DNA from: Pelagomonas calceolata
Taxonomy: Eukaryota; Sar; Pelagophyceae; Pelagomonadales; Pelagomonadaceae
Direction of reading: 5' to 3'
DNA length: 64,000 nucleotides
Assembly: GCA_918797485.1 (NCBI GenBank)
Contig: CAKKNE010000004.1
Coordinates: 4,340,001-4,404,000 of the forward strand
How positions within the stretch are numbered: the first letter of the stretch is position 1; each line of letters begins with the position of its first letter. Shown piece by piece: positions 9,251-18,601 of the stretch. The position numbers and the translations under genes were made by a program. Under the pieces are notes generated by a model. The model did not search any database. It saw only the letters and a program-made list of their open reading frames with translations, and was not told the DNA's origin.

Positions 9251-9594
9251 CGGTTCGGGCTGCCCAGCTTTCGCACAAGCACCAGTGGGACGCGAGAGCG
9301 CCGCCTCGTGGCGCAACAAGCACGCAGGCAGCCTCGAGGTCCGCTGAGCTCGAAGAAGACTAGTGTGTCTCACAACCTAGGTGCAGGTCCGCAGAGATAT
9401 CTCCCCCCCAGGGGCTCCGCCCACTAGTCCTAGCACCGTCACGATAGTACTGACGCCTAAGACTCGAAGGCTAAAAAAAATGGGCGGGACGCGAATGCGA
9501 GGTGTCCACCCCGCACGCCATCGGCGCGCTACTTGGCGAACTCGGTTCCTATGTCACTTAGATATATAAACTACGGGGGCGGGCGGGCGTGCGG
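9251..9594. promoter_or_regulatory. Spacer upstream of the CRD gene, several short repeats
   Basis: It holds a degenerate copy of the promoter palindrome (CTAGTGTGTCTCACAACCTAG, about 9359-9379), a CGCCCACTAGTCCTAGCACCG element (about 9418-9456) shared with 31026-31077, and an introner-like core (CACGCCATCGGCGCG, about 9511). No gene is visible. Confidence 0.45.
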
Positions 9595-10911
9595 CTACTT
9601 GTCGAACATCTTGTTGTCGTAGCGCGCCTCGAGCTCGCGGAGCATGGACCGCGCGGCCTCGCGGATGCGCGCCTCGCCGGGCCCGCGCGCCATGAGCTCG
9701 TCGAGCTCGGCGAGGTCCTTGGCCATCTTCTGGCACCGCTCGTCGGCGTCGTCGACGGCGCACTCGTCCTCCAGGGACGACGTAGACGCCTTGCGCTTCT
9801 CGGCCCTTTCTAATTCCTCGACGAGCTCCCAGGCCTGCGCCGAGCCGCTGCCCAAAGCCGCGTCCCGCGCTTCTTCGAGGGACGTGACCTCGGCCTCCAC
9901 AGTAGTCACGTCACTCTGTTCCTGGACCCAGCCCTCGATGAGGACCCGCGCTAAGGACGCGTTCGTCGGGACGTGGAAGCCGCCCGGCGTTTTTGGTGTA
10001 TCATTTTCACCTTGCTCCCGCAAAGCTTTGGCTACGAAGGCGCGATCAAACCAGGCGACGTCCTCGAGCTCGTCGTCGACCGTGATCGCTTCCGTGGACG
10101 CGCGACACGCATAGCCCACCATCAATGAAGAGGGAAACGGCCAGGGCTGCGACGCGACGTGTCTCAGCGTGCTTCGATCAACCTCCACGCCGGACTCCTC
10201 GAGGACCTCTCTGCAAACGCACTCCTCGAGGCTCTCGCCGAACTCGACGAAGCCCGCCAGCGTGCTCCACTTGCCCTCGGGCCAGGCGGCTTTTCTTCCC
10301 AATAGCACCTTGCTATTGTCGGGCGACGCCACTAACACAATAGACGAAGGATCGACTCGAGGTCGGGACTTCGTGTGGCACGCTTCGCATTTTCGCTGCC
10401 TTCCGTGTCTTGCTGATACTGTTTTAGAGCCACACGCCGCGCAGAACATGTGCGACCGGTGCCAGCGGCCTAGGCCCGACGCCGTGACCAGTAACGCGCA
10501 GGCGTCCTCGTAGGGCAGCTGGTCCGCCGGTCGGTTCAACACCGCGGGTTTATCGCCTTTCGGGCTGCGCAACGGCGCGAAGGCCGCTCCCTTCACAATT
10601 GGTGGTTGTTTTTTATGAGAGACGTCGAGCATCCAGTAGCCCTTGCTCTGGAGCGTCCCGAGCCAGGCCACTATTGCATGTTCGTCCACCAGCGGCGCGG
10701 CTTCCTTCTGGTCGAGGAACCGCGCGTCCACCACATCGTTCGTGCTCTCGACGAGGACGTCGCCCTTGTGCACGACGACGTATCGGTGGTTGGCGTCGGG
10801 CAGCGGGGCCGGGGGGTTGGCCGTGCGCTGTAAGCGGCCCTGGGTGTCGAACAAGGGCGCCCTTAATGCAGCTGCTGCAGAGACAGCTGCTGCTACGAGT
10901 GTTACGCGCAT
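9595..10911 (-). CDS. NADH/NAD+ pyrophosphatase-type Nudix hydrolase (NUDT12/NudC family)
   Basis: 438 residues from the ATG at 10909-10911. The N-terminus (MRVTLVAAAVSAAAALRAP) looks like a signal or plastid presequence. A four-Cys zinc ribbon follows (CAACG..CEACH), then the Nudix box GFVEFGESLEECVCREVLEE with metal-binding glutamates, then SQPWPFPSSLMVG, the signature that separates NADH pyrophosphatases from other Nudix enzymes. Members hydrolyse NAD(H) to NMN(H) and AMP and can remove NAD caps from RNA. The C-terminal ~110 residues are an acidic coiled-coil extension not usual for the family. A variant promoter palindrome lies at 11036-11054. Confidence 0.88.
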   Translation of the reverse strand: MRVTLVAAAVSAAAALRAPLFDTQGRLQRTANPPAPLPDANHRYVVVHKGDVLVESTNDVVDARFLDQKEAAPLVDEHAIVAWLGTLQSKGYWMLDVSHKKQPPIVKGAAFAPLRSPKGDKPAVLNRPADQLPYEDACALLVTASGLGRWHRSHMFCAACGSKTVSARHGRQRKCEACHTKSRPRVDPSSIVLVASPDNSKVLLGRKAAWPEGKWSTLAGFVEFGESLEECVCREVLEESGVEVDRSTLRHVASQPWPFPSSLMVGYACRASTEAITVDDELEDVAWFDRAFVAKALREQGENDTPKTPGGFHVPTNASLARVLIEGWVQEQSDVTTVEAEVTSLEEARDAALGSGSAQAWELVEELERAEKRKASTSSLEDECAVDDADERCQKMAKDLAELDELMARGPGEARIREAARSMLRELEARYDNKMFDK

Positions 10912-11035
10912 CCTCGTGCAAAATCGCTTGGCAGGGCAATAGTTGCGGTACTGGTTGGTCTGTAGCAGGCGCGCTGCAATGAATGCTTGCCTACAGCGCG
11001 TGTACGGGCCTCGTAGAAGAAGGCAGCAGGGCTGA

Positions 11036-11054
11036 GCTAGCGGTAAGACACTAG
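11036..11054 (-). promoter_or_regulatory. Palindromic upstream motif A, copy 1
   Basis: GCTAGCGGTAAGACACTAG, the reverse complement of CTAGTGTCTTACCGCTAGC. It lies 125 bp upstream of the Nudix start codon. See the finding on motif A. Confidence 0.6.
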
Positions 11055-11172
11055 AAAGCCGAGCGCTCGTCGCGGTACTACGAGGTACTTGACTCGTGCT
11101 TACTTCAGGCGGACGACTCGTGGTCGCCATCCGTCGCCGTGCGTACGCGTCGTGTGTGCCGCGTTCACGAGT

Positions 11173-11623
11173 TCACGACATGAAGACGTCCTTGAGGATG
11201 CCCGTCACCTCGGCTGTGCGGAGATAAACCAGTGAGTCCCACGCCATCGAGCCGACGCATTCACGGGGCCAACATCGCGTCGATGGCGTGTAGCGCGTTG
11301 CAATTGATTTCTACGCAGCGCGCGACCGTCGTCCTTGTACTTCATCGCTGCGGAGACGCCGTTGTTCTTCACGTCCATGAAGGCCCCTTGGATCTTCTTG
11401 TTCGTCGCCGCGGCCTTGAGCTTGGCCATGAGGTCGCTGTTGCCCGCGGCGCCGGCCTTGTCGGCCTCGGCGTTGATCGCGGCCTGCGTGACAATCGATC
11501 AGCGTCGGGTCTGCTGTCGTCTGTGATTATCGACACGGCCGGCACCTCGGCCTCGGCCGGGTCGTGGGGCGGCGCCTCGCCGCCGCCCATCGCCTCCTTC
11601 GCCGCGCCCATGAGACCTTCCAT
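11173..11623 (-). CDS. Small unidentified protein, three exons
   Basis: Exons 11537-11623, 11327-11483 and 11173-11213 join in phase to about 94 residues: an acidic N-terminus (MEGLMGAAKEAMGGGEAPP), a helical Ala-rich centre (AAINAEADKAGAAGNSDLMA, then KNNGVSAAMKYKDD) and the end AEVTGILKDVFMS. The last two residues of evidence for the model are the clean junction DD|AEVTG and the introner core inside intron 2. No family was recognised; a small soluble helical protein. The donor of intron 1 (53 bp) could alternatively be a few codons upstream. Confidence 0.55.
11214..11326 (-). mobile_element. Introner-like element, intron 2 of the small 11.2-11.6 kb gene
   Basis: A 113-bp phase-1 intron, donor GTCGCG, acceptor CCGCACAG. 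Arms CACGCCATCGACGCG and CGGCTCGATGGCGTG are inverted. The 3' end GGACTCACTGGTTTATCTCC is shared with the intron at 518-607. Confidence 0.75.
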
Positions 11624-11943
11624 CGTTGATGAATTTAGCCTGCGCGGGATGCGCGTTCTGTTCGCGTGCAGCCGCGGCCGACAGTTTCACGCGCGCTGTC
11701 CTCGGTCGCCTCAGTTACTGGCCACTCTCATTGGTTTTGCAAGTTTTTGGCTCACGATCGCGCCACGGTTCGCGTTACGACGCATGCGTCAAAAGTAGGT
11801 TAGTTCGGCCCATTGGCGACAGTCAATTGTGGACGCGGCTTTGTACGCTCGATTTTTGGCCCAGCAAAGGTGAATGGACAGGAACGACGCGCGCGCGGGT
11901 TGCGCAAACGTGCAGACGGTTTCCATAAAACAAGAACTTACTA
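11624..11943. other. Spacer without a recognisable gene
   Basis: About 320 bp between the small gene's start and the 3' end of the next minus-strand gene. I see no motif A, introner core or convincing coding frame. Confidence 0.4.
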
Positions 11944-14859
11944 CTAATCGGGCGCGGAAGAAGACTCCCCTCGGATCGGGATGAGGCGGCCGGCAGCGGC
12001 GGCTTCCGCGAGCCGGACCGCCTGGGCTAAGGAGATTCCGAGCACCATCTTGGCCTCGTCTGCGGATGCGACGGGCGGCGTACCGGGCGCGGCGGCGGCC
12101 GAGACAAGGCGCTCGAGGTGCAATGGAGCCGCGGGTCTCCGTTCACCGTCTGACAATTGGCCACAGTGGCGCTTGAAATTCCTCATGAGTTCGCTACAAT
12201 CGATACCCAATGGCCACCGTGCTTCAGGGCAGAGGGCGCACCTCACATGATTTCCAGAGACCTCGAACTGTCGCCGCTCCGTGCCGTCCGCACACGTATA
12301 GCAGTTCCTGAAGTCGTTACCGCCGTGGCTAAATCGAATCACGCCGTCGATGCGAGCTTGTACGTAGTCCTTCCGCGAGATTGGGCGAGTGCAGCGCGCT
12401 GCCTCCTCGTCCGTGAGCGTCGCTCGCGCGAGCTGAGGGGATCTTATTAGCACTATGGAGCCGCTCGTCGTCGCAACTTCCTTCCAGGACTGCCGGCAAT
12501 CGACAATAACTCCGCGGACCGTAGCATCATCAACAACCTCTACCTGAGCGCCGACGCCAAACTGGCCGGACCGCGTCGCTCCGCCAACCAAAGCAGGCGC
12601 CTCAGCCATCAGCTCCGTTGTTTCGCCCTCGCAACCGTCGCCGTCGGACGCATCACTATCACTACCGCCGTCTTCGTCGCTCATAGTACTCGCCACGACG
12701 CGCTGTCCTTTCTTGCAGTTCGGACACGGCACTCGCACGCCGCGCCGCGTCGCGACGTTGTGCGGCCGCTCAGCGCATTCCCGCGCCCAGCCTTCGATGC
12801 ACTCGCGATGGAACACGTGCGAGCAGACGTCCGAGCCATATACCGCATCGGCTTCGGCCACGACGGAGAAGCAGATCGTGCACGGTTCGTTGGGGTCCCG
12901 CCGGCGGCGCACCGGCGGCGGGTGCGTGCTTCCAGCTTCCAAGAGCTCGGCCCGCTCTCGCAACCGTAGCACACATGCCTGTTTGCCCTTTCCCGAGCCG
13001 CCAAATTTGGGTTTGTCGAGACAATTTCGACATTTTCCACACATGGGTGTTTCGTAGCGGAACGTGAGCCGACCGCTGGTACCCTTCGATTCCCGGTAGT
13101 CCGGCGCCTCGGTGCGCACGGGGCGCGGCGCCAATTCGTTATCGCTGGAGTCTGGATCGCGATAGTCCGGCGCTGTTCCCTCGGTGCGCGCGCGGCGGCG
13201 CGGCGGCGGCGCGGATTCGTCATCGCTAGAGTCCACGCGTGCGCGGCGCCGCGGCGCAGCAGCGACGAGGCCCTTGCGCACCGCCCAGACCCAGAGGTCG
13301 TCCTTGTCGAGGAAGATGCTTTCCCCTATCTTGCCCGCGTCCCGGGAACGTAGTTGAAACACACCAGAAGTGGCCTGGGGCTCGACGATGTCTGGGGCGC
13401 ACCACATCCAGGTACGCGGGTCGCCCGGGGCAATATACCCCGGCTTCGTCAATACCTTCCAGCCCTTCGCCGTGAGCTGCGCCCACAGTCCACCAAAGTC
13501 CTTCTCCGACACGACCTCCGCCGACCCATGGCCGCGCCGCGGCCGCGATGTCCTCTCCGAAGTCTCGGCGCTGGCCGGCGCTGCGCGCTTTCGCGGCGGA
13601 GGCGCGTCATCGGACTCTTCGTCAGCAGCGCCACCAGGATCCGCCACGGGTGCGTCAAGGAACTGCGCGACGGCGTCGCGAGCCCGCAACCTCAAGGTCT
13701 TCTTTTGCTGGTGGCTAGGATTCACCACGCCGCAGAGTTCGTAGAAGCGCGAGTATACCGAGCCTGCCGCGCCGCCTTGTTGTCTGCTCGCCTCGCCCGC
13801 CGCAATCAGGCGCTCGACCCGTAAAAACTCCCTCTCGTGCGGCGCGAGACGGCGTTCCTCAGACTCCTCGCCGTCGGACTCCTCGTCAGCAGCATCCGCC
13901 ACGGGCGCGCCAAGGAAGGGATCAATAATCAGGCGGGTTCGTTCTCGCAACGACTTCTTTTGCTCCTTATCAGGATTCACCGCGCCGCAGAGCTCGTAGA
14001 AATGCCGATATATACCGCCGTCCATCGAACTCTTGTGGCTCGCCTTTCCCGCCAGTCTCAAGCGCTCAACCCGCAAAAACTCTTGCTCGTGTGGCGCGAG
14101 ACCGCGCTCGTCGAGGAGCTCCCACCTCCTCTCCGCGAGGTCCTCGTCCCACAGGGAACCGTCCGTGTATGTGATCTCGTAGAGCCGGCTCCCGTCGAAC
14201 GCGTTGACAGATCCAGAGAACCAGGCTCGATCGTGGGGCCACCAAATGCGGATGCGGGACCCGACTAGCGCGTCGCCGCGCGGCGCACCCGCGGGCCAGA
14301 CGTATTGCTCGTCGTCGCTCTCGTCGGCGTCCGCCGGAGCCGGAGCCGGCGCCGCGACAGAGTCCTCGTCGGCCGGCTCCCCAGCGTCGCTCTCGTCTTC
14401 GTCCGCCGGAGCAGGCGCCGCGACACAATTCTCGTCGGCGTCAGGAGCGGAGCGCTTCGCCGGCGTGACTCGCGAAGACGCAGACAGGAGGTAGCCGTCC
14501 GGCGACCGCCGGAACGCGGCGAGACTCGCGTGGTTCTCGACGATCGTGTCGCGGAGCAAGTCGCTGAAGCCTACCAATGCAGCCAAATCGGCCGCGGACC
14601 AGCTGCACTCGCGCGGCGGTGATAGTCTGGCATCGATCGTCTGCTCGACCTCGAGAACGTCCTCTACGGAATCCAATTCATCGAGTAACGCGCCGTCGAC
14701 GGAGAATGCGCAGGCAGATCCAATGATGCCCTGCCTGCGCGCGCGTGCCAAGACCTCGGTCTGCAACTCGCCGACGGTCGTCTCCGGCGCCGCGGGCACG
14801 AGCAGGACGAGCTCTTGGTCGCCCAGCAGGACGCGGATTCTATATTTTAGCTTCGCCAT
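11944..14859 (-). CDS. Multi-domain chromatin-type protein: Tudor-like, CXXC half-finger, RING, novel Cys/His domain
   Basis: 971 residues, one exon, ATG at 14857-14859. In order: a ubiquitin-like N-terminus (1-50); acidic linkers; a Tudor/Agenet-like barrel (about 195-245, GSRIRIWWPHDRAWFSGSV); two tandem ~85-residue repeats starting LAPHE(Q/R)EFLRVERL with FYELCG(A/V)VNP cores; a LWAQLTAKGWKV domain of the kind common in stramenopile nuclear proteins; a CXXC-type zinc-finger half (CGKCRNCLDKPKFGG); a RING (CTICF..CSHVFHREC..CPNC); and a C-terminal domain (769-918) repeated in the gene at 28-31 kb. The parts suggest a nuclear E3 ligase or chromatin reader that recognises DNA or histones; this is inference. 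The CXXC domain lacks the usual first cysteine half. Confidence 0.75.
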   Translation of the reverse strand: MAKLKYRIRVLLGDQELVLLVPAAPETTVGELQTEVLARARRQGIIGSACAFSVDGALLDELDSVEDVLEVEQTIDARLSPPRECSWSAADLAALVGFSDLLRDTIVENHASLAAFRRSPDGYLLSASSRVTPAKRSAPDADENCVAAPAPADEDESDAGEPADEDSVAAPAPAPADADESDDEQYVWPAGAPRGDALVGSRIRIWWPHDRAWFSGSVNAFDGSRLYEITYTDGSLWDEDLAERRWELLDERGLAPHEQEFLRVERLRLAGKASHKSSMDGGIYRHFYELCGAVNPDKEQKKSLRERTRLIIDPFLGAPVADAADEESDGEESEERRLAPHEREFLRVERLIAAGEASRQQGGAAGSVYSRFYELCGVVNPSHQQKKTLRLRARDAVAQFLDAPVADPGGAADEESDDAPPPRKRAAPASAETSERTSRPRRGHGSAEVVSEKDFGGLWAQLTAKGWKVLTKPGYIAPGDPRTWMWCAPDIVEPQATSGVFQLRSRDAGKIGESIFLDKDDLWVWAVRKGLVAAAPRRRARVDSSDDESAPPPRRRARTEGTAPDYRDPDSSDNELAPRPVRTEAPDYRESKGTSGRLTFRYETPMCGKCRNCLDKPKFGGSGKGKQACVLRLRERAELLEAGSTHPPPVRRRRDPNEPCTICFSVVAEADAVYGSDVCSHVFHRECIEGWARECAERPHNVATRRGVRVPCPNCKKGQRVVASTMSDEDGGSDSDASDGDGCEGETTELMAEAPALVGGATRSGQFGVGAQVEVVDDATVRGVIVDCRQSWKEVATTSGSIVLIRSPQLARATLTDEEAARCTRPISRKDYVQARIDGVIRFSHGGNDFRNCYTCADGTERRQFEVSGNHVRCALCPEARWPLGIDCSELMRNFKRHCGQLSDGERRPAAPLHLERLVSAAAAPGTPPVASADEAKMVLGISLAQAVRLAEAAAAGRLIPIRGESSSAPD
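12106..12555 (-). other. Novel Cys/His domain, copy 1 (coding)
   Basis: Core DDATVRGVI.., DYVQARIDGVIRFSHGG, CADGTERRQF, HVRCALCP, then HCGQ and LHLERL. Shared with two copies at about 28987-30280. It is followed by a second shared unit (MVLGISLAQAVRLA). Confidence 0.7.
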
Positions 14860-15370
14860 GCTGTGTCAACACGTGTCCCGTTTGTCTTCGTCTGTGCGAT
14901 TGCGGCCAGAGGCTGGCCCAGGCTGCCTGGCTGCCGGCTCTGTGCTGTGGGGCTGGTCGTTTGCAGCCCGCGCGGATCAATGGCTGCTGTAGCGCGTAAT
15001 CGTGCGACACCAAGCGTCGGAAAGCTGCCCGAGTGCCGCGTCCGCGCCAAAAAGCACGGAGTGCAGAGGATGGTCTCCAAAGCTAGTAGCCAGTGTCGGG
15101 TTTCCGAATCGCAAGATTCGCAGGAAACCAGGGCTCCTACCGGCTCGCGCACGAATACAAACACACAGGACGCCCTCCGGCCCTCCGGCCCAAACACACA
15201 GGAAGACGACGGGGAGTCGAGCAGACGCGCGCGCCGTAATATTTGCGGGACGGCGCTGCAGCGGCCGGCGGCGAACGCGACGACGGCGTCGCCTTAGAAA
15301 CGTTGCGCGAGCGGTCTTTGCGAAGGGGCAGCCGCTACTCCTTAGGCGCATTCCCTCTGGTCGCGCGACC
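14860..15370. promoter_or_regulatory. Divergent promoter region, about 510 bp
   Basis: This separates the chromatin-type gene (minus) from a Rab (plus). A direct repeat AAACACACAGGA flanks a CCCTCCGGCCCTCCGGCC block (about 15158-15202). No clear TATA box or motif A was seen. Confidence 0.35.
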
Positions 15371-16051
15371 ATGGCGGCGGCGCGGCCTTTTGATTTGCAG
15401 ATCAAGCTGCTGATGATCGGCGACAGCGCCGTCGGCAAGACCTCGCTGCTGCTGCGCTACGCGAACGACACGTTCAGTTCGACGTTCATCACGACGATCG
15501 GCATCGATTTCAAGATCAAGACCGTGGATCTGGACGGGCGGCGGGTGAAGCTGCAGATCTGGGACACGGCGGGCCAGGAGCAGTTCCGGACCATCACGCG
15601 GTCCTATTTTCGGGGCGCGCAGGGCATCGTGCTCGTCTACGACATCACGGACCGGGGGACGTTTAATTCGGTAAGGAGCTGGATGGCGCAGATCGCGGAC
15701 CACGCGGACGCGCAAGTCAATCGGGTGCTCGTGGCGAACAAGAGCGACAACGAGGCCGAGCGGCGCGTCTCGAGCGCGGAGGGCGCCGCGCTCGCGGCCG
15801 AGTACGAGGTCAAGTTCCTGGAGACGTCCGCGGCCGCGTGGGAATTTGTTCGTCGCTCGGGGTCGGCTCGACGGCGTGACTGACGGTGGCCACACAGGTC
15901 CGCGAAGCACGACATCAACGTGTCGGAGACGTTCACGGCTATTGCTCGGGAAGTCGTCGCGAGGATTCCGGCCGAGGGCGCGGCGTCGACGCGAGGCGCG
16001 ACACGGCTCTCGGGGACGAGCGGCAAAAAGAAGTCGTCCTGCTGCGGCTAG
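15371..16051 (+). CDS. Rab-family small GTPase (Rab8/Rab1-like)
   Basis: Two exons, 15371-15825 and 15898-16051, about 202 residues. All G motifs are present: GDSAVGKTS (P-loop), TTIGIDFK (switch I), WDTAGQE (switch II), NKSD and ETSAKH. The C-terminus SSCCG is a geranylgeranylation site. This membrane-bound switch acts in secretory vesicle traffic; [20 protein letters not shown] is closest to Rab8/Rab10/Rab1 proteins. The ATG is chosen because the family N-terminus ([12 protein letters not shown]) follows within eight residues. The frame continues open upstream but without a matching N-terminus. A paralogue lies at 36.7-37.3 kb with its intron elsewhere. Confidence 0.92.
15826..15897 (+). 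mobile_element. Introner-like element with clear target-site duplication in the Rab gene
   Basis: A 72-bp intron. The donor side starts GTCCGCG and exon 2 also starts GTCCGCG immediately after the CACACAG acceptor, a 7-bp duplication. It contains GGCTCGACGGCGTGACTGACGG. The host duplication supplies GT while the element supplies AG. Removing it gives ETSAKH, the conserved Rab G5 motif. Confidence 0.85.
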
Positions 16052-16114
16052 AACTAGCGAGGGGCGGACTCTGCCGCCGCCCGTATATAATTTTCTCGAC
16101 AAAACTTAGTAGTC

Positions 16115-17700
16115 CTAGGTGCCCCGCGCGAAGGGCACGTTGGGGAACGCCGAGTCTTCATCCAACGAAGTCGCGTTCGTCGCCTGGACCCGGGACCGGT
16201 CCAGGACGAGCAGCTGGCGCTGGTCCTTGCCGCCCGACTGCGGCATCAAAGGCGTCACACTTAACCCGCGCTCCACGAGCAGCTGGACGATGTCCTGGTC
16301 GTGCGTCCGCTCCGAGACAAATAGGCACTTGACCAGACCCTTGACCAGCAAATGCTGCAATAAATCCGCGGTCCTGGGCGTCGTGCAGTAGATAAATAAA
16401 TAAGAAATGACCAAGATGTCGATGGGACCCTGGCAGGCTTGCACCACATCTCTAGGTGTTATTTTTGACACGTCAAAGGGTGCGACGAAATGACACCCTA
16501 ACGCTTCGGCGTAGGGCCGCCAGCCCGGCTGCAGGTCTAGCGAGTAGAACGCGAACTCTACACTGTCGTTTTTCGCTCTGCAGAACTCGCGGACCGCGTC
16601 GAGCTCGAACGCGGGGCCGCCGCCCAGCGACGCGCATCTCAACCGAGACGAGGTGCAGAGAAGTTGTTGAACGCCGGCGTCGGCGTCGCAGGCCCGCGCA
16701 CACAGGTTGTACGTCTCCGTGAAGCGCTGCCTGCGTTGCGAGTGCGTCCGGCTAAGCGGCGTTGCCATCGATGCTCTCGCTCCGCTCTACGCCGTCGACG
16801 CGACGACGCTCCCATTTCTAAGTACGTCGCGGCGACGGCGTACGGACAGCGCCCACCTCACGCCATCGAGGCGACGGAAACGGACGCTGTGTAATGCAGT
16901 GATTTCAATTTGAGATACTGCGTCTGCAACCCCACGTGGGCGTACTCGCCGTCGGACCAGGTCACGTTCTTGCCTTCGGCCTCGGAGCCGAACTTGCGTA
17001 AGGACGGCTTCTCGCCGTAGATGCGCCGACCTTCCTCGACAATTGCGGCGGCCTTCGGACCGAGCTTCTTCAGTTCCTCCTCGTTCTTTTTCAGGACCAG
17101 AGCCGTCCTAGCTAGCAAGCCACTCAACAACAGCAGCCCTTTTTCTCCACAAAAGAACTCGTACCGTCGTCGCGCGTCCTGGAAGAAGACTGCGCCACCT
17201 TTATCATCCCTAAACACCATGGCTTCGCTATGGTCGCGCCGCGCCGTCTTCTTGTTCCAGAGCGGCAATTGTGCAGAGAAGGCTTTCCTCGCATTGTCAT
17301 CGACGACGTCAAATGAAGGAAAGGCCCCGAAGCCCACGTCGCTCTCGTCGTCCCGCGGTCTCTTCTGCGAAGCATTCTCGTCGAAGAAGCAGGCGATCTC
17401 CAGGGTCTCGGAAGGCAGGAGCGCGACGACCATACTATCCAACTGTGCTATGGCCGCCTTCTTCCGCCCTCGGAGAAACCCGACAAATTTAGAAACGCCC
17501 TCCTTCGTCTCCTGGAGCGACGCTTTTCGTGCGGCCCAGGCCGGGTGCTTCGGGTCTTGCGTGCCGTCTAGCACGGTCGGCTCGCGCGTGTAGTCCGTAA
17601 AGACTAGGGAAGGTGGTAACGGTGCCGTTTCACATGAGACCGTTCCCACATATTCCGTGCCCTTGTCGTTCCTCACGAAGATCTCCGTGCCCTCGGCCAT
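16115..17700 (-). CDS. Unidentified protein with Rossmann methyltransferase-like C-terminal half
   Basis: Best single-gene model: exon 1 16886-17700 (ATG at 17698-17700), intron 16731-16885, exon 2 16115-16730, about 476 residues. The N-terminal half (MAEGTEIFVRNDKGTEYVG, later LLLLSGLLARTALVLKKNEE) is unrecognised. The C-terminal half has a SAM-binding-like CASLGGGPAFELDAVREF loop, an acidic strand end (FYSLDLQPGW) and IDILVISYLF, as in class I methyltransferases. The join is supported by a GTCCGT donor, introner cores inside the intron, matching phase and the lack of promoter space. The alternative is two genes: 16858-17700, and 16115-16768 starting MATPLSRTHS. Confidence 0.5.
16731..16885 (-). 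mobile_element. Probable introner-like intron with two inverted-repeat cores
   Basis: It contains, on the plus strand, GCCATCGATGC (16768), TACGCCGTCGACGCGACG (16788), GCGGCGACGGCGTACGG (16823) and CACGCCATCGAGGCG (16859): two head-to-head pairs, as if two elements are nested or in tandem. Donor GTCCGT, acceptor AACGCAG. Its status as an intron depends on the single-gene model. Confidence 0.5.
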
Positions 17701-18177
17701 CGTCTCGCTGCTTGGTGCTCTCTGTTGTGTTGTGCGTGGCGGCGTCTGCGACGGCGTCTGCTTGCGCAGCGATGCGTGCGTATTACGGTGTGTCAGCGAT
17801 GATAATTCAGCGTGCACAGAAGTAACCGCACAGCAGCAGGGCCGTGCCGCAGCTGCTTTGCCTCCCAGCATAGCATGCTAGTGCCTCACAGGACGCTAGC
17901 AGCGAGCCCGGCCGGAGGCCTCACCGCAGGTTTCTTGCGCCTTATCATGCATAGCCGGGAAGGATGGAAGGTAAAAAGAGGTGGGCTTTTTTTCCAGCCA
18001 ACTCGATAGGCTGGCGTGTTTTTTGACTGCCGAAACAGACGTCTCTCCGGACTATTTTGCAACACGGTAACTTGTCGCAGCAGCTGCATCGACTGCTTTC
18101 GACGTACCGCAAAACGCTGCTCTCGACGCCGTAGCAGCGCCGCACACAGCATTGCCAACAACAGGGGGGCTACAACA
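17701..18177. promoter_or_regulatory. Divergent promoter region of the 17.7 kb gene and PGR5
   Basis: It carries motif A copy 2 (17876-17901), 176 bp from the minus-strand start and 277 bp from the PGR5 start. No coding frame was recognised. Confidence 0.5.
17876..17901 (+). promoter_or_regulatory. Palindromic upstream motif A, copy 2
   Basis: TGCTAGTGCCTCACAGGACG followed by CTAGCA; the ends TGCTAG/CTAGCA are inverted. Confidence 0.6.
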
Positions 18178-18516
18178 ATGCTCAGGTGGCTCGTCGTCTC
18201 ACTTCTTGCTGGCGCGAGCGCTTTCGCACCGGCGCGGACCGCGCCCTTGCAAGCACAAAGGAGGCAGCGGCCACAGGTCGCCCAGACCATCCGCATGGCC
18301 TCGATGGCCAAGTTCGGCGTCTTCTCGCCGGCGGTCTACGCGGGCCGCATCATCTTGGGAGACAAGCGTCTCGAGAAGGTGAGGGGCCAGGGCATTTCGT
18401 TGCACTCCCAGGCGATCACGGAGTTCTGCGTTTTTGTCGGGGCGACGCCGAAGATGCGCGGCCTGCTCATCAAAAAAGCCAAAACGAACGGCGACACGCT
18501 GGGCTTCTTGGTCTGA
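18178..18516 (+). CDS. PGR5: PGR5, thylakoid cyclic electron flow regulator
   Basis: 112 residues, single exon. The mature part, KRLEKVRGQGISLHSQAITE followed by FCVFVGATPK and a LIKKAKTNGDTLGFL end, is the conserved PGR5 core. PGR5 is needed for ferredoxin-dependent cyclic electron flow around photosystem I and for building the proton gradient that protects PSI. The N-terminus MLRWLVVSLLAGASAFAPAR is a bipartite presequence: a signal peptide ending in ASAFAP, the motif recognised at complex plastids of diatoms and their relatives, then a short transit peptide. Length and start fit the family. The promoter is shared with a minus-strand gene and carries motif A. Confidence 0.93.
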   Translation: MLRWLVVSLLAGASAFAPARTAPLQAQRRQRPQVAQTIRMASMAKFGVFSPAVYAGRIILGDKRLEKVRGQGISLHSQAITEFCVFVGATPKMRGLLIKKAKTNGDTLGFLV

Positions 18517-18601
18517 GAGGCGTTGGCGCGTCTCAGACGCACTTCTGTGTATAAATTTAAATAATTCGGAACTGAGGAGTAGTAGAACAACAGTGATTAC
18601 T

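Noticed and set aside
8249-9427. A 392-codon plus-strand frame
   Set aside because: Antisense to the secreted CRD-like protein; no motif and a shadow-like composition.
15002-15370. N-terminal extension of the first Rab
   Set aside because: The frame is open upstream but the family N-terminus begins at the ATG at 15371, and the upstream residues resemble nothing.
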